64,000 nt of DNA from Mycobacterium helveticum (GTDB lineage: Bacteria; Actinomycetota; Actinomycetes; Mycobacteriales; Mycobacteriaceae): positions 1-64,000 of the forward strand of contig NZ_VMQU01000009.1 in the NCBI RefSeq assembly GCF_007714205.1. Direction: 5' to 3'. Below, piece by piece: positions 10,256 to 21,165 of this stretch. Made by a program: the position numbers and the translations under genes. Position 1 is the first letter of the stretch. Every line of letters starts with the position of its first letter. The notes beneath the pieces are model-generated. The model did no database searches. It saw only the letters and a list, made by a program, of their open reading frames with translations, and was not told the origin of the DNA.

Positions 10256-12040
10256 TTACGCCCGTCCCGTCTTCACCTGCGTGGCGGCCCGGCGTTCGCG
10301 GGCGACCTGTTGCACCGCGCCCAGGCCGTTGTAGGCCGGCTTGGCCAGCGTCGGGGACTTGGAGGCCAGGTACACCAGCGGCCAGGTCACCAGGAACACC
10401 ACCACCAGGTCGAGGATTGTGGTCAGCCCCAACGTGAACGCAAACCCCTTCACCTGGCCGATCGCCAGGAAGTAGAGCACCGCGGCGGCCAGGAACGTGA
10501 CGGCGTTGCCCGACACGATGGTCTTGCGGGCCCGCACCCAGCCTCGCGGCACCGCCGACCGGAACGAGCGGCCCTCGCGGATCTCGTCCTTGATGCGCTC
10601 GAAGAACACCACGAACGAGTCGGCGGTGGTGCCGATACCGATGATCAGACCCGCGATGCCGGCCAGGTCCAGCGTGTAGTTGATGTATCGGCCGAGCAGC
10701 ACCAGGATCGCGAAAACCATTGCACCCGAGGCGATCAGCGACAACGCCGTCAGCAACCCCAGCACCCGGTAGTAGAGCAGCGAATACAGCAGCACCAGGA
10801 CCAGGCCGATGGCACCCGCGATCAGGCCCGCCCGCAGGGAGGTCAGCCCCAGCGACGCCGACACGGTCTGGGCCTCCGACGACTCGAAGGACAGGGGCAG
10901 CGACCCGTACTTGAGCACGTTGGCCAGCTGGCGTGCCGTCGCGGCGGTGAACGGGGGGTCGCCGCCGGTGATCTGGGTGCGGCCGCCGGGGATCGCCTCC
11001 TGGATCATCGGGGCGCTGACCACCTGCGAGTCCAGCGTGAACGCCGTCTGGGTGCCGATGTGGGATGCGGTGAAGTCGGCCCAGACGCTGGCCGCGGCGG
11101 GCTTGAACTGCAGGTCGACGACGTAGCCGATGCCGTGCTGGTTCATCCCCGAGGTGGCGTTGGAGATCTGGTCGCCGCTGATGATCGACGGCGCCAGCAG
11201 GTACGCCGTCTTGTGGTCGGCGGAGCAGGTCACCAGGGGCAGATTGGGGTCGTCGTTGCCGGCGAGGATGTCGTCCTTGTCGCAGCGGGTGGCCTCGAAC
11301 TGCAGGGCGAGGAACTGGATGCCCTGCTGGGTGCTCTGCCGCCACTTCTTCTCCTCGGCGATGCGCTCGGCGAGGTCCTTGCGCGGATCGGCCGGCGCGG
11401 GCCGCTCCGCGGGCGCGGGCTCCACCGCGGTGCCACCGGGCGCCGGTGCCGGAGCGGGCGGAGCCGGGTTCGGTGCCGGCGCCGGGTCCTGCGGGTAGGG
11501 CCGGGGCTGGGCGCCCGGACGACCGCCCGGCGCGGGCTGGGCCGGCGGCGGGTTCGCCCCCGGCGGCGCGGGAGCCGGCTGCCCCGGCGTACCGGCGGGA
11601 GCGTTGTCGCCCGGGGGCTTGGGCTCACCCTGCTGCGGGGGCTTGGGTTCGACGCTCTGCGCCGGCATCGCATTGAGCACCGGCCGGATGTAGAGCCGTG
11701 CGGTCTGCCCCAGGTTGCGGGCCTCGTTGCCGTCCTTCCCGGGGACCGTGATGACCAGGTTGTCGCCGTCGACGACGACCTCCGAGCCGGACACGCCCAG
11801 CCCGTTGACCCGCGCGCTGATGATCTGCTGTGCCTGTGCCAACGCCTCCCGGCTGGGGGCGGAGCCGTCGGGGGTCCGCGCGGTCAGGGTGACGCGCGTC
11901 CCGCCCTGCAGGTCGATGCCGAGCTTGGGGGCGGTCCGCTTGTTGCCGGTCAGGAACACCAGCAGGTACAGGCCCACGAGCAGGATCAAGAAAACCGACA
12001 GGTAGCGGGCGGGGTGCACCGGCGCCGAAGACGATGCCAC
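10256..12040 (-). CDS. secD: Protein translocase subunit SecD
   Basis: A 594-residue Sec accessory membrane protein. It has TM1 near 14-30, then [14 protein letters not shown], a large periplasmic P1 domain interrupted by a Pro/Ala/Gly-rich insert (about 140-210), the conserved SLPLSFE segment, and a C-terminal transmembrane bundle with [17 protein letters not shown]. The Pro-rich insert is longer than in enterobacterial SecD but is known in mycobacteria. The GTG start at 12040 is preceded by AAGGAG/AAGGA purine runs. A 15-bp tandem repeat lies in the leader between yajC and this gene. Confidence 0.96.
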   Translation of the reverse strand: MASSSAPVHPARYLSVFLILLVGLYLLVFLTGNKRTAPKLGIDLQGGTRVTLTARTPDGSAPSREALAQAQQIISARVNGLGVSGSEVVVDGDNLVITVPGKDGNEARNLGQTARLYIRPVLNAMPAQSVEPKPPQQGEPKPPGDNAPAGTPGQPAPAPPGANPPPAQPAPGGRPGAQPRPYPQDPAPAPNPAPPAPAPAPGGTAVEPAPAERPAPADPRKDLAERIAEEKKWRQSTQQGIQFLALQFEATRCDKDDILAGNDDPNLPLVTCSADHKTAYLLAPSIISGDQISNATSGMNQHGIGYVVDLQFKPAAASVWADFTASHIGTQTAFTLDSQVVSAPMIQEAIPGGRTQITGGDPPFTAATARQLANVLKYGSLPLSFESSEAQTVSASLGLTSLRAGLIAGAIGLVLVLLYSLLYYRVLGLLTALSLIASGAMVFAILVLLGRYINYTLDLAGIAGLIIGIGTTADSFVVFFERIKDEIREGRSFRSAVPRGWVRARKTIVSGNAVTFLAAAVLYFLAIGQVKGFAFTLGLTTILDLVVVFLVTWPLVYLASKSPTLAKPAYNGLGAVQQVARERRAATQVKTGRA

Positions 12041-12075
12041 GTTCCTTATCTCTCCTTGAGAATCGGTTTCTTACC

Positions 12076-12130
12076 CAGGACTTTCTTAACCAGGACTTCC
12101 GTGCCCAGGACTTCCGTGCCCAGGACAAAG
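12076..12130. repeat. 15-bp tandem repeat in the yajC-secD spacer
   Basis: Three 15-bp units, CAGGACTTTCTTAAC and twice CAGGACTTCCGTGCC (12076-12120), are followed by a partial fourth (CAGGAC). They lie about 36-80 bp upstream of the secD start, inside the operon spacer. In the transcribed sense the unit reads GGAAGTCCTGGGCAC. It is 11/15 identical by hand count to the sense unit of the repeat at 38399-38471. Confidence 0.85.
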
Positions 12131-12184
12131 ACTACGTGTCACCCTTCCGTGCGCCGCGCAAGCGGTCCCGGTCGCCGCAAACCG

Positions 12185-12571
12185 TCAGAAATCCCTGCGC
12201 AGCCGGCTTTCCCCGGAGGGGTCGGCGGCATCCCCGGGTTCGCCGGGGGCCTGCGGCCCGCCGGAAGCCTCGTGCCGGTCGCGCTCGTCGACATCGTCGT
12301 CGGGCAGGATCCGGTCGCGGACCGCCAGTTTCATCCATCGGGTCACCACGCCGGGCGCGATCTCGAGGTCGACGGTGTCGTCGGCGATCGCGACGATGGT
12401 GGCCTCCATCCCGGAGGTGGTGTGCACCCGGTCGCCGGGCCGCAGCGACTCCTGCAGGTCGATGGTCGACTGCATCGCCCGCTTCTGCCGACGCGACGCA
12501 AAGTACATGAACCCGCCCATGATGAGCAGGAACGGCAGGAACAGGACCAAACTCTGCATCGCGGCGTCCAT
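12185..12571 (-). CDS. yajC: Preprotein translocase accessory protein YajC
   Basis: Small single-pass membrane protein associated with SecDF. One N-terminal transmembrane helix (SLVLFLPFLLIMGGFMYFA) is followed by the conserved RRQKRAMQSTIDLQESLRPGD, a beta-rich cytosolic domain and an acidic, disordered tail of about 40 residues. From ATG 12571 it has 128 residues; ATG 12559 (MQSLVLF) matches the tuberculosis N-terminus (MESFVLF) and is an equally likely start. It is first gene of yajC-secD-secF-lipoprotein and divergent from gabT. Confidence 0.93.
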   Translation of the reverse strand: MDAAMQSLVLFLPFLLIMGGFMYFASRRQKRAMQSTIDLQESLRPGDRVHTTSGMEATIVAIADDTVDLEIAPGVVTRWMKLAVRDRILPDDDVDERDRHEASGGPQAPGEPGDAADPSGESRLRRDF

Positions 12572-12745
12572 CTTTCGTCTCGGTGTGTCGACCCGGAGTC
12601 CAGTCTGCCCTCTGCCTGTGACAAGCCTCGCCTGGCCCCCGTCCGGCGCCGGCGCAGGCACGTTTCGGCGGCCCCGCCGCGCCCCGCGCGACCAGATAGG
12701 GTGGATTTCGTGGCGTGACGGGCACGCCGCGGTGAGGAGGAGATT

Positions 12746-14086
12746 GTGGCCAGCCTCGAGCAGACTCGCCGCCTGGTCACCGAAATCCCCGGTCCCAACT
12801 CGCTGGAACTGACCAAACGCCGTACCGCCGCGGTCTCGGCGGCTGTGGGCGTCACCATGCCGGTGTTCGCCGCGCGCGCCGGCGGCGGCATCGTCGAGGA
12901 CGTCGACGGCAACCGGCTCATCGACCTGGGTTCGGGCATCGCGGTCACCACGATCGGCAACTCCTCGCCGCGCGTCGTGGAGGCGGTACGTACGCAGGTG
13001 GCCGAGTTCACGCACACCTGCTTCATGGTGACGCCGTACGAGCAGTACGTCGCCGTCGCCGAGGAGCTCAACCGGATCACCCCGGGGTCCGGCGAGAAGC
13101 GTTCGGTGCTGTTCAACTCCGGCGCCGAGGCGGTCGAGAACGCCGTCAAGGTCGCGCGGTCCTACACCCGCAAGCCCGCCGTGGTGGCCTTCGACCACGC
13201 CTACCACGGCCGCACCAATCTGGCGATGGCGCTCACCGCGAAGTCCATGCCCTACAAGAGCGGCTTCGGGCCGTTCGCGCCGGAGGTCTACCGCGCACCG
13301 CTGTCCTATCCCTACCGCGACGGCCTGTCGGACAAGGAGATGGCCACCAACGGCGAACTGGCCGCCGAGCGGGCGATCGGCGTGATGGACAAGCAGGTCG
13401 GCGCCGGCAACCTGGCCGCCGTGATCATCGAGCCGATCCAGGGTGAGGGCGGGTTCATCGTCCCGGCCCAGGGGTTCCTGCCCGCGCTGCTGGACTGGTG
13501 CCGCAACAACGACGTGGTGTTCATCGCCGACGAGGTGCAGACGGGCTTCGCCCGCACCGGCGCCATGTTCGCATGCGAGCACGAGGGGATCGAGCCCGAC
13601 CTGATCTGCACCGCAAAGGGCATCGCCGACGGCCTGCCGCTGTCGGCCGTCACCGGCCGCGCCGAGATCATGGACGCACCGCACGTCAGCGGTTTGGGCG
13701 GCACCTTCGGCGGAAACCCGGTGACGTGTGCGGCGGCGTTGGCCACCATCGAGACCATCGAGCAGGACAACCTCGTCGAGCGGGCCCGGCAGCTGGAACG
13801 CCTGATGATCGACCGGCTGACCCGGCTCCAGGCCGACGACGACCGGATCGGCGACGTCCGCGGCCGGGGCGCCATGGTCGCCGTCGAGCTGGTGAAGTCG
13901 GGGACGGCGGACCCCGACGCCGAGCTGACCCACCAGCTGGCGACCGCGGCCCACGCGGCCGGGGTCATCGTGTTGACCTGTGGCATGTACGGGAACGTGA
14001 TCCGGCTGCTGCCCCCGCTGACCATCAGCGACGAGTTGCTGAACGAGGGACTCGACGTCCTCGGCGGAATCCTGGCCGACCGTTAA
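12746..14086 (+). CDS. gabT: 4-aminobutyrate aminotransferase (class III)
   Basis: PLP-dependent aminotransferase transferring the amino group of GABA (or a similar omega-amine) to 2-oxoglutarate. The 446 residues show the class III signature FIADEVQTGFARTG and the PLP lysine K291 in CTAKGIADGLPLS. The GTG start at 12746 has a strong AGGAGG at 12735-12740. It is alone in its transcription unit, divergent from yajC and upstream of the carboxylic acid reductase, as in Rv2589-Rv2590. Confidence 0.94.
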   Translation: MASLEQTRRLVTEIPGPNSLELTKRRTAAVSAAVGVTMPVFAARAGGGIVEDVDGNRLIDLGSGIAVTTIGNSSPRVVEAVRTQVAEFTHTCFMVTPYEQYVAVAEELNRITPGSGEKRSVLFNSGAEAVENAVKVARSYTRKPAVVAFDHAYHGRTNLAMALTAKSMPYKSGFGPFAPEVYRAPLSYPYRDGLSDKEMATNGELAAERAIGVMDKQVGAGNLAAVIIEPIQGEGGFIVPAQGFLPALLDWCRNNDVVFIADEVQTGFARTGAMFACEHEGIEPDLICTAKGIADGLPLSAVTGRAEIMDAPHVSGLGGTFGGNPVTCAAALATIETIEQDNLVERARQLERLMIDRLTRLQADDDRIGDVRGRGAMVAVELVKSGTADPDAELTHQLATAAHAAGVIVLTCGMYGNVIRLLPPLTISDELLNEGLDVLGGILADR

Positions 14087-14186
14087 ACCCGGGGGCGCCG
14101 CACATCGTGGTCGTGGGCAGGGCTGTCGTGGCGGCCTGTCGTGAAGCTCACGCCCGAAATTCGCTCCTGGAGGAATTCCATTACTT

Positions 14187-14204
14187 TAGCTAACGTTCTA
14201 ACTA
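14187..14204. promoter_or_regulatory. Candidate operator upstream of the carboxylic acid reductase gene
   Basis: The 18-mer TAGCTAACGTTCTAACTA lies 59-76 bp upstream of the car start in an unusually AT-rich stretch. It combines an outer TAGnTA/TAnCTA inverted repeat, a central AACGTT palindrome and a direct CTAAC repeat at 8-bp spacing. It could bind a TetR- or AraC-type regulator; no regulator gene is adjacent. Confidence 0.35.
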
Positions 14205-14262
14205 TCAGCGCGAGGTTGCGCAAATTAGTCACTTAGGTCATAAAACGCAAAAGGAACTGTCT

Positions 14263-17200
14263 ATGTCGAACCCGACTCACGAAGAATGGCTCGCTCGCCG
14301 CGTCGAGCACCTGACCGCAACCGACCCGCAGTTCGCCGCCGCGCGACCGGACCCGGCCGTCGCCGCGGCCCTCGACCAGCCCGGGCTGCGGTTGCCGCAG
14401 GTGATCCGGACCGTGCTGGAGCGCTACGCCGACCGGCCGGCCCTGGGGCAGCGCGCCGTGGAGTTCGTCACAGACCCCAGGACCGGGCGCACGGTGCTCG
14501 AGCTGCTCCCCCGCTTCGAGACCTTCACCTACGGTGAGCTGGGCGAGCGGGCCGACGCGCTGGCGCGCGCCCTGGCCGACGACTCGGTGCATCCCGGCGA
14601 CCGGGTGGCCGTCCTGGGCTTCAACAGCGTCGACTTCACCACCATCGACGTGGCGCTGGGCCTGATCGGCGCGGTGTCGGTGCCGCTGCAGACCGGCGCG
14701 GCGATCACCCAGCTGCAGCCGATCGCGACCGAGACCACGCCCACCGCGATCGCGGCCAGCGTGAACCAGCTGCCCGTGGCCGTCGAGCTGATCCTCAGCC
14801 GCCACGAGAACGGGGCCGCGCCCGCCAAGCTCGTCGTGTTCGACTACCACCCCCAGGTCGACGACGAGCGCGAGGCCGTGGAGACCGCCCGCGGTCGACT
14901 GCTGGGCACCGCGGTGAAGGTTGAGACGCTGGCCGAGGCCCTCGAACGCGGCACCGCGCTGCCCGACGGCCCCGGCGCCGCGCCGGCCGAAGAAGACCCG
15001 CTGGCCCTGCTGATCTACACCTCCGGCAGCACCGGCGCCCCCAAGGGGGCGATGTATCCGCAGAGCAACGTGGCCAAGATGTGGTGCCGGGCGCGCAGGA
15101 ACTGGTTCGGCCCGAGCGCCGCGTCGATCACGCTGAACTTCATGCCGATGAGCCACGTCATGGGCCGCGGCATCCTCTACGGCACGCTGGGCAACGGCGG
15201 CACCGCCTACTTCGCCGCGCGCAGTGACCTCTCGACGCTGCTGGAAGACCTCGCCCTGGTGCGGCCCACCGAGTTGAACTTCGTGCCGCGCATCTGGGAA
15301 ACGCTGTTCGGCGAATTCCAGCGCCGAGTCCAGCGGGGGCTCGCCGAGGCGGGCGGATCCGCCGACCGCGCCGCGATCGAGGCCGAGGTCCTGGCCGAAC
15401 AGCGCCAGTACCTGCTGGGCGGGCGGTTCATCTTCGCGATGACGGGCTCGGCGCCGACCTCCCCCGAGCTGCGGACCTGGGTGGAGTCGCTGCTCGAGAT
15501 GCACCTGATGGACGGATACGGCTCCACCGAGGCCGGGATGGTGCTGTTCGACGGCGAGGTGCAGCGCCCGCCCGTCATCGACTACAAGCTGATCGACGTT
15601 CCCGAGCTGGGCTACTTCGCCACCGACCGGCCCCACCCGCGGGGCGAGCTGCTGCTCAAGACCCTGAACATGTTCCCCGGCTACTACAAGCGCCCCGAGA
15701 TCACCGCCGGTGTGTTCGGCGACGACGGGTACTACCGGACCGGAGACGTCTTCGCCGAGACCGGTCCCGACCATCTGGTGTACGTCGACCGCCGCAACAA
15801 CGTGCTCAAGCTGGCGCAGGGCGAGTTCGTCACCCTGGCCAAGCTGGAGGCCGTCTTCGGCAACAGCCCGCTGATCCGGCAGATCTACGTCTACGGCAAC
15901 AGCGCCCAGCCCTACCTGCTGGCGGTGGTGGTGCCGACCGAAGACGCCCTGGCCGGCGTCGACGACCCGGCGGCGCTCAAGCCGCGGATCGCCGACTCGC
16001 TGCAGAAGGTCGCCAGGGAGACCGGCCTGCAGTCCTACGAGGTGCCGCGCGACCTCATCATCGAGACCACGCCGTTCACCATGGAGAACGGCCTGCTCAC
16101 CGGAATCCGCAAGCTGGCCTGGCCCAAGCTCAAGGCGCACTACGGCGAGCGGCTGGAGCGGCTGTACGCCGAGCTGACCGAGGGGCAGGCCAACCAGCTC
16201 GTCGAGCTGCGCCGCAGCGGCGCCGACGCACCCGTGCTGCAGACGGTGAGCCGGGCCGCCGCCGCCCTGCTGGGTGTGGCTCTCCCCGTTGAGCAAACCG
16301 AGCTGCCCCGTGACATCCACTTCACCGAGCTGGGCGGGGACTCGTTGTCGGCGTTGACGTTCGGCAACCTGCTGCACGAGATCTTCGACATCGACGTGCC
16401 GGTGGGCGTCATCGTCAGCCCGGCCAACGACCTGGCTGCCATCGCCGACTACATCGAGGCCGAGCGGCAGGGCAGCAAGCGGCCCACGTTCGCCACCGTG
16501 CACGGGCGCGGCGCCACGACGGTGCGGGCGAGCGACCTCACGCTGGACAAGTTCCTCGACGGGGCGACGCTGGCCGCCGCACCGAGCCTGCCCAAGCCCG
16601 CCGCCGAGGTGCGCACGGTGCTGCTGACCGGCACCACCGGCTTCCTGGGCCGCTACCTGGCGCTGGACTGGCTGGAACGGATGGACCTCGTCGACGGCAC
16701 GGTGATCGCCCTGGTGCGCGCCAAGTCCGACGACGACGCGCGGGCCCGCCTCGACAAGACCTTCGGCGTCGACTCTCCCGAAGGTGACCCCGAACTGCTC
16801 GCCCACTACCAGAAGCTGGCCGCCGACCATCTCGAGGTGATCGCCGGCGACAAGGGCGAGGCCAACCTCGGCCTGGACCCCCAGACGTGGCAGCGGCTGG
16901 CCGACACGGTCGATCTGATCGTCGACCCGGCCGCGCTGGTCAACCACGTGCTGCCCTACAGCGAGCTGTTCGGCCCCAACGCGCTGGGCACCGCCGAGCT
17001 GATCCGCCTCGCGCTGACCAGCAAGCTCAAGCCCTACACCTACGTGTCGACGATCGGCGTGGGCGACCAGATCGAGCCGGGCAAGTTCATCGAGGACGCC
17101 GACATCCGGCAGGTCAGCGCGACACGCCAGGTCAACGACACCTACGCCAACGGCTACGGCAACAGCAAGTGGGCCGGCGAGGTGCTGCTGCGCGAGGCCC

Positions 17201-17823
17201 ACGACCTGTGCGGCCTGCCGGTCGCGGTGTTCCGCTGCGACATGATCCTGGCCGACACCACCTATGCCGGGCAGCTCAACCTGCCGGACATGTTCACCCG
17301 GCTGATGCTGAGCCTGTTGGCCACCGGGATCGCGCCCGGGTCGTTCTACGAGCTGGACGCCGACGGCAACCGGCAGCGCGCGCACTACGACGGCCTGCCC
17401 GTCGAGTTCATCGCCGCGGCGATCTCCACGCTGGGCGCGCAGGCGCTGCAGAACGGGGACGCATTCCAGACGTACCACGTGATGAACCCCTACGACGACG
17501 GGATCGGGCTCGACGAGTACGTCGACTGGCTGGTCGACGCCGGGTACGGGATCCACCGCGTCGCCGACTACGCGGAGTGGTTGCAGCGCTTCGAGACCGC
17601 GCTGCGGGCCCTGCCGGAGAAGCAGCGCCAGTACTCGCTGCTGCCGTTGCTGCACAACTACGGCAAGCCCGAAAAGCCGCTGCGCGGGTCGCTGGCGCCG
17701 ACCGATCGCTTCCGCGCCGCGGTGCAGGACGCGAAGATCGGGCCGGACAAGGACATTCCGCACGTCACGGCGCCGGTCATCGTCAAGTACGCCACCGACC
17801 TGCAGTTGCTCGGCCTGTTATAG
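14263..17823 (+). CDS. car: Carboxylic acid reductase (FadD9 type)
   Basis: Reduces fatty or aromatic acids to aldehydes with ATP and NADPH. The 1186 residues hold three modules. An adenylation domain has the P-loop [13 protein letters not shown] starting at L250. A carrier domain has the phosphopantetheine Ser S694 in [12 protein letters not shown]-terminal thioester reductase has a Rossmann loop near 787 ([13 protein letters not shown]) and a Y965-x3-K969 dyad. The enzyme needs a phosphopantetheinyl transferase, not found here. ATG 14263 has AAGGAA upstream. It is monocistronic, closed by a strong terminator. Confidence 0.97.
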   Translation: MSNPTHEEWLARRVEHLTATDPQFAAARPDPAVAAALDQPGLRLPQVIRTVLERYADRPALGQRAVEFVTDPRTGRTVLELLPRFETFTYGELGERADALARALADDSVHPGDRVAVLGFNSVDFTTIDVALGLIGAVSVPLQTGAAITQLQPIATETTPTAIAASVNQLPVAVELILSRHENGAAPAKLVVFDYHPQVDDEREAVETARGRLLGTAVKVETLAEALERGTALPDGPGAAPAEEDPLALLIYTSGSTGAPKGAMYPQSNVAKMWCRARRNWFGPSAASITLNFMPMSHVMGRGILYGTLGNGGTAYFAARSDLSTLLEDLALVRPTELNFVPRIWETLFGEFQRRVQRGLAEAGGSADRAAIEAEVLAEQRQYLLGGRFIFAMTGSAPTSPELRTWVESLLEMHLMDGYGSTEAGMVLFDGEVQRPPVIDYKLIDVPELGYFATDRPHPRGELLLKTLNMFPGYYKRPEITAGVFGDDGYYRTGDVFAETGPDHLVYVDRRNNVLKLAQGEFVTLAKLEAVFGNSPLIRQIYVYGNSAQPYLLAVVVPTEDALAGVDDPAALKPRIADSLQKVARETGLQSYEVPRDLIIETTPFTMENGLLTGIRKLAWPKLKAHYGERLERLYAELTEGQANQLVELRRSGADAPVLQTVSRAAAALLGVALPVEQTELPRDIHFTELGGDSLSALTFGNLLHEIFDIDVPVGVIVSPANDLAAIADYIEAERQGSKRPTFATVHGRGATTVRASDLTLDKFLDGATLAAAPSLPKPAAEVRTVLLTGTTGFLGRYLALDWLERMDLVDGTVIALVRAKSDDDARARLDKTFGVDSPEGDPELLAHYQKLAADHLEVIAGDKGEANLGLDPQTWQRLADTVDLIVDPAALVNHVLPYSELFGPNALGTAELIRLALTSKLKPYTYVSTIGVGDQIEPGKFIEDADIRQVSATRQVNDTYANGYGNSKWAGEVLLREAHDLCGLPVAVFRCDMILADTTYAGQLNLPDMFTRLMLSLLATGIAPGSFYELDADGNRQRAHYDGLPVEFIAAAISTLGAQALQNGDAFQTYHVMNPYDDGIGLDEYVDWLVDAGYGIHRVADYAEWLQRFETALRALPEKQRQYSLLPLLHNYGKPEKPLRGSLAPTDRFRAAVQDAKIGPDKDIPHVTAPVIVKYATDLQLLGLL

Positions 17824-17852
17824 GACTGCTGCAGGACTGCTGTAGGACGCCG

Positions 17853-17896
17853 AAAAGCGATTGCCCAGCCCCCTCGAGGCTGGGCAATCGCTTTTT
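17853..17896. terminator. Strong bidirectional intrinsic terminator after car
   Basis: A perfect 18-bp stem (17853-17870 with 17878-17895) and a 7-base loop. AAAAGCG begins and CGCTTTTT ends the structure, giving a T-tract on plus and an A-tract that serves as the T-tract for minus transcripts. It separates car from the convergent membrane protein gene. Immediately before it are two and a half copies of an 11-bp direct repeat (AGGACTGCTGC/T) at about 17823-17849. Confidence 0.92.
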
Positions 17897-17924
17897 CGAT
17901 CGGCTCCTGGTCGGCAGCGCCGGG

Positions 17925-18533
17925 CTACGCTGCGCCCGCCCGCCGGCGGCGCCAGCCCCGGGCACGTTTGCGGTCCCCTTCGGGACGCGCGTTGGTCGTC
18001 GCGCCCGGTGACACCTCCGGCACGGGTTGCGGGGCCGGGGCCGCCACGGGCGGCACGTCGCGGGCCGGCCGCACCGTCGTGAGCGCCAGGACCACCGCAC
18101 CCAGGAAGACGATCAGCGCGCCGAGCCCGGAGAAATAGGAGATCTCGAGCACGGCCCGCTTGCGGTCGGTGGCCGCGACCGGATCCCCGGCGGAGCCGAT
18201 CCGCAGGATCGGGGCCACCTCCTCGCCGATGATGAACCAGGCGCCGGCCAGCACCGCCAGCCAGCCGCCCAGCATCGCGCTGAGGCGGTTGCCGGAGAAG
18301 GCCACCAGCAGGCCGCCCACCACGGTGGTGGCGCCCGGCAGCACTTCCAGCCAGCCCCGGGCCGAGGTCCACGTCCACACCTGGTCGGGCGTGTAGGCGA
18401 AATCGAAGTGGGGACCGACGAACGGGATCAACGCGCCCCACGCCCCCAGGACGACCAGCAACAATCCGCTGACCGCGCCGCGCGAGCGCGGCATGCGCAG
18501 CCCGCCGGAGTGGTCGAACTCCGCGTTCTTCAT
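17925..18533 (-). CDS. Four-helix membrane protein of unknown function
   Basis: A 202-residue integral membrane protein. Hydrophobic segments occur at about 19-38, 62-79, 85-105 and 132-152, with a C-terminal Pro-rich then Arg/Lys-rich cytosolic tail (RKRARGWRRRR). GAGG sits 7 bp before the ATG. Four short helices with GxxL motifs and an aromatic loop (FDFAYTPDQVWTW) resemble small actinobacterial SPW/DUF-type membrane proteins, but I cannot assign a family. In M. tuberculosis this position (between fadD9 and ruvB) holds PE_PGRS44. Confidence 0.75.
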   Translation of the reverse strand: MKNAEFDHSGGLRMPRSRGAVSGLLLVVLGAWGALIPFVGPHFDFAYTPDQVWTWTSARGWLEVLPGATTVVGGLLVAFSGNRLSAMLGGWLAVLAGAWFIIGEEVAPILRIGSAGDPVAATDRKRAVLEISYFSGLGALIVFLGAVVLALTTVRPARDVPPVAAPAPQPVPEVSPGATTNARPEGDRKRARGWRRRRAGAA

Positions 18534-18606
18534 GACATCACCTCGATGGACAAGGCTGGACCGGTGCCTACGGGTACCCGAAGCGCGTCCGGATGTAACC
18601 GGCGTC

Positions 18607-19677
18607 TCAGTCGAACAGGCCCGGCCGGCCGAGCCCGGCGGCCCCCACCGGCGGCGTCATGCCCAGGTGGGTCCAGGCCAGCGCGGTGGCCACCCGGCCC
18701 CGCGGGGTGCGCGCGACCATGCCGGCGCGCACCAGAAACGGCTCGCACACCTCCTCGACGGTGGCGGCCTCCTCCCCGACGGCCACCGCCAGCGTCGACA
18801 CCCCGACCGGGCCCCCGCCGAAGTTGCGGGTCAGCGCCGACAGCACCGCCCGGTCCAGCCGGTCCAGGCCCAACTCGTCGACGTCGTAGACCGCCAGCGC
18901 GGATTTGGCGACGTCGCGGGTGATGACGCCGTCGGCGCGCACCTCGGCGAAGTCACGGACGCGGCGCAGCAGCCGGTTGGCGATCCGCGGCGTGCCACGC
19001 GAGCGCCGGGCGATCTCCGCGCCGGCCTCGGCGCCCAACCCGATGCCCAGGATCCCCGCCGAGCGGGTCAGCACCCGCTCCAGCTCGGCCGGCTCGTAGA
19101 AATCCATGTGCGCGGTGAACCCGAAGCGGTCGCGCAGCGGGCCGGTCAGCGCGCCGGACCGGGTGGTCGCGCCGACCAGCGTGAACGGCGCCACGTCCAG
19201 CGGGATCGACGTCGCACCCGGGCCTTTGCCGACGACGACGTCGACCCGGAAGTCCTCCATCGCCAGGTAGAGCATCTCCTCGGCGGGCCGGGCGATGCGG
19301 TGGATCTCGTCGATGAACAGCACGTCGTGCTCGACCAGGTTGGACAGCATCGCCGCCAGATCACCCGCGCGCTCGAGCGCAGGCCCGGACGTCACCCGCA
19401 GCGACGACCCCAGCTCGGCGGCGATGATCATGGCCAGCGACGTCTTGCCCAGGCCGGGTGGGCCGGACAACAGGATGTGATCGGGTGTGCCGCCGCGGTT
19501 CTTGGCGCCCTCGATGACCAGCTGCAGCTGTTCGCGCACCCGCGACTGGCCGATGAACTCCCGCAGCGAGCGGGGCCGCAGGCTGACGTCGACGTCGCCC
19601 TCGCCGACGGTCAGCGACGGCGACAGCTCGCGGTCCGTATCGCCCTCGGGCCCCTCGCCGGAGTCGTGTTCGGTCAC
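18607..19677 (-). CDS. ruvB: Holliday junction ATP-dependent helicase RuvB
   Basis: AAA+ motor that drives branch migration with RuvA. The 356 residues show Walker [11 protein letters not shown] at 71-80, Walker B FIDEIHR at 121-127, sensor 1 GATTRSG and a C-terminal winged-helix DNA-binding domain ([15 protein letters not shown]). The N-terminal about 30 residues are acidic and non-conserved. The GTG start overlaps the ruvA stop by 4 bp, so ruvC-ruvA-ruvB form one operon. Confidence 0.97.
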   Translation of the reverse strand: MTEHDSGEGPEGDTDRELSPSLTVGEGDVDVSLRPRSLREFIGQSRVREQLQLVIEGAKNRGGTPDHILLSGPPGLGKTSLAMIIAAELGSSLRVTSGPALERAGDLAAMLSNLVEHDVLFIDEIHRIARPAEEMLYLAMEDFRVDVVVGKGPGATSIPLDVAPFTLVGATTRSGALTGPLRDRFGFTAHMDFYEPAELERVLTRSAGILGIGLGAEAGAEIARRSRGTPRIANRLLRRVRDFAEVRADGVITRDVAKSALAVYDVDELGLDRLDRAVLSALTRNFGGGPVGVSTLAVAVGEEAATVEEVCEPFLVRAGMVARTPRGRVATALAWTHLGMTPPVGAAGLGRPGLFD

Positions 19678-20270
19678 CGCGACTTCCCCAGCAGCGAGAG
19701 GGCGGCCCGCAGGGCGCCCGACGTCGTCGCGTCCGCGTCGCCGGCCAGCACCTTGTCGGTGGCCTCCTCGGCCTGCCTGGCGGCGAAGCCGAGGCCCACC
19801 AGGGCCTCCACCACGGGACCGCGCACGGTGTGCCCGGTGGGGGTGGCGCCGGCCGTCGTGCCCGCCGCGCCCCGACCGACCTTGTCGCGCAGTTCGAGCA
19901 CCATCCGTTCGGCCCCGCGTTTGCCGATGCCCGGCACCCGGGTCAGCGCGGCGACGTCGCCGTCGTGCAGCGCCTGGCGCAACGCGGGCGCGTCGTACAC
20001 CGCGAGGGTGGCCAGCGCGATCTTGGGCCCGACGCCGGCGACCCCCAGCAGCGTCAGGAACAGGTCGCGGGCGTCGGCGTCGGCGAACCCGTACAGCGTC
20101 ATCGAGTCCTCGCGCACGATCATCGCGGTGACCAGCCGGGCCTCGCCGCCGCGGCGCAGCGTCGCCAGCGTGGCGGGGGTGGCCATCAGCGTGTATCCCA
20201 CCCCGGCGGCCTCGATGACGGCGTGGTCCAGCGCCACCTCGAGCACCTCTCCCCGCACCGAGGCGATCAT
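19674..20270 (-). CDS. ruvA: Holliday junction DNA-binding protein RuvA
   Basis: Tetrameric junction-binding partner of RuvB. The 198 residues have an N-terminal OB fold ([12 protein letters not shown]), two helix-hairpin-helix motifs ([13 protein letters not shown] and [14 protein letters not shown]) and a C-terminal RuvB-binding domain ([16 protein letters not shown]). The start at ATG 20270 overlaps the end of ruvC by 4 bp; a longer upstream frame only overlaps ruvC and is rejected. Confidence 0.96.
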   Translation of the reverse strand: MIASVRGEVLEVALDHAVIEAAGVGYTLMATPATLATLRRGGEARLVTAMIVREDSMTLYGFADADARDLFLTLLGVAGVGPKIALATLAVYDAPALRQALHDGDVAALTRVPGIGKRGAERMVLELRDKVGRGAAGTTAGATPTGHTVRGPVVEALVGLGFAARQAEEATDKVLAGDADATTSGALRAALSLLGKSR

Positions 20271-20821
20271 CGCGCGGCCTTGATCTTCGCGGCGAACTTC
20301 CTGCGCTGCTCGGCGGCCTTCTTCTCGGCCTCGGCCATCCGGGCGATCATCGGCGCCCTCCAACAGTGGCAGATAGCCAGGGCCAGGGCGTCGGCGGCGT
20401 CCGCGGGTGTCGGTTTGGCCTGCAGCGCGAGGATTCTGGTGACCATCGCGGTGACCTGCGCCTTGTTGGCTGCTCCGTTGCCGGTGACCGCGGCCTTGAC
20501 CTCGCTGGGCGTGTGGAAGTGGACGTCGACCCCGCGTCTGGCGGCCGCCAGTGCGACGACGCCGCCGGCCTGCGCGGTGCCCATGACCGTCGTCACATTC
20601 AATTGGGAGAACACCCGCTCGATGGCCATCACGTCCGGGTGGTGGGTGTCCAGCCAGTGCTCGACGGCGTCGCTGAGGGCCAGCAGTCGCTTGGCCACCG
20701 GCGTATCCGACGACGTGCGCACGACGTCCACGTCCCGCGCGGTCACCTGCCTGCCACCCGTGCTCTCGACAAGCGATAGCCCACACCGCGTAAGACCCGG
20801 ATCGACTCCCATCACCAGCAC
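20267..20821 (-). CDS. ruvC: Holliday junction endonuclease RuvC
   Basis: Resolves Holliday junctions by paired nicking; RNase H-like fold. [11 protein letters not shown] carries the first catalytic Asp and [10 protein letters not shown] the catalytic Glu; the C-terminal [11 protein letters not shown] carries the last acidic pair. Three GTG codons in a row are possible starts (20827, 20821, 20815). I prefer 20821 because AAGGGG (20835-20830) is 8 bp away, while only 2 bp separate it from 20827. First gene of ruvCAB. Confidence 0.95.
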   Translation of the reverse strand: MLVMGVDPGLTRCGLSLVESTGGRQVTARDVDVVRTSSDTPVAKRLLALSDAVEHWLDTHHPDVMAIERVFSQLNVTTVMGTAQAGGVVALAAARRGVDVHFHTPSEVKAAVTGNGAANKAQVTAMVTRILALQAKPTPADAADALALAICHCWRAPMIARMAEAEKKAAEQRRKFAAKIKAAR

Positions 20822-20955
20822 CAGCACCGCCCCTTCACCGAACGCTTGTTCGATAGGCTATCCGGAGTGCCCGACGTCGGCGCGCAGGACACGCCCGGGC
20901 CGTCATCAATAGAGTTCATGCCACGCGGACAACCATTGACGCGGCGAGTCGGCTG

Positions 20956-21165
20956 GTGATTCCGAAGCGGATTCGCGACCACCTGGGCTTGCGCGGCAAC
21001 GACCAAGCGGAGGTCACCGAGCGCGATGGCCGCATCGACATCGAACCGGCGCCGACCACCGTCGAGCTGGTTCGGGAAGGCGTCCTGGTCGCGCGTCCCG
21101 AACGTCCGCTGCCTCCCTTGACCGACGAGATCGTTCGGGAAACCCTCGATCGTCTGCGGCGGTGA
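20956..21165 (+). CDS. vapB: VapB-type antitoxin with damaged start (VapB40-like)
   Basis: AbrB/SpoVT-type antitoxin. From GTG 20956 it reads MIPKRIRDHLGLRGND. The same frame upstream encodes TRTTIDAASRL, the first strand and turn of the swapped-hairpin fold, but where the tuberculosis protein begins (ATG for MRTTID) this frame has ACG (20923). No in-frame ATG, GTG or TTG occurs before it. The nearby ATG at 20918 is out of frame and stops after 13 codons. So the protein is either started at 20956 without its first beta strand, started from a non-canonical codon, or not made. Overlaps vapC by 4 bp. Confidence 0.7.
   Translation: MIPKRIRDHLGLRGNDQAEVTERDGRIDIEPAPTTVELVREGVLVARPERPLPPLTDEIVRETLDRLRR

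Noticed and set aside
14233-17763. A 1176-codon open frame antisense to the carboxylic acid reductase gene
   Set aside because: It is a GC-driven shadow: Gln/Arg/Val/Gly-rich, no domains, exactly antisense to a well-supported enzyme.
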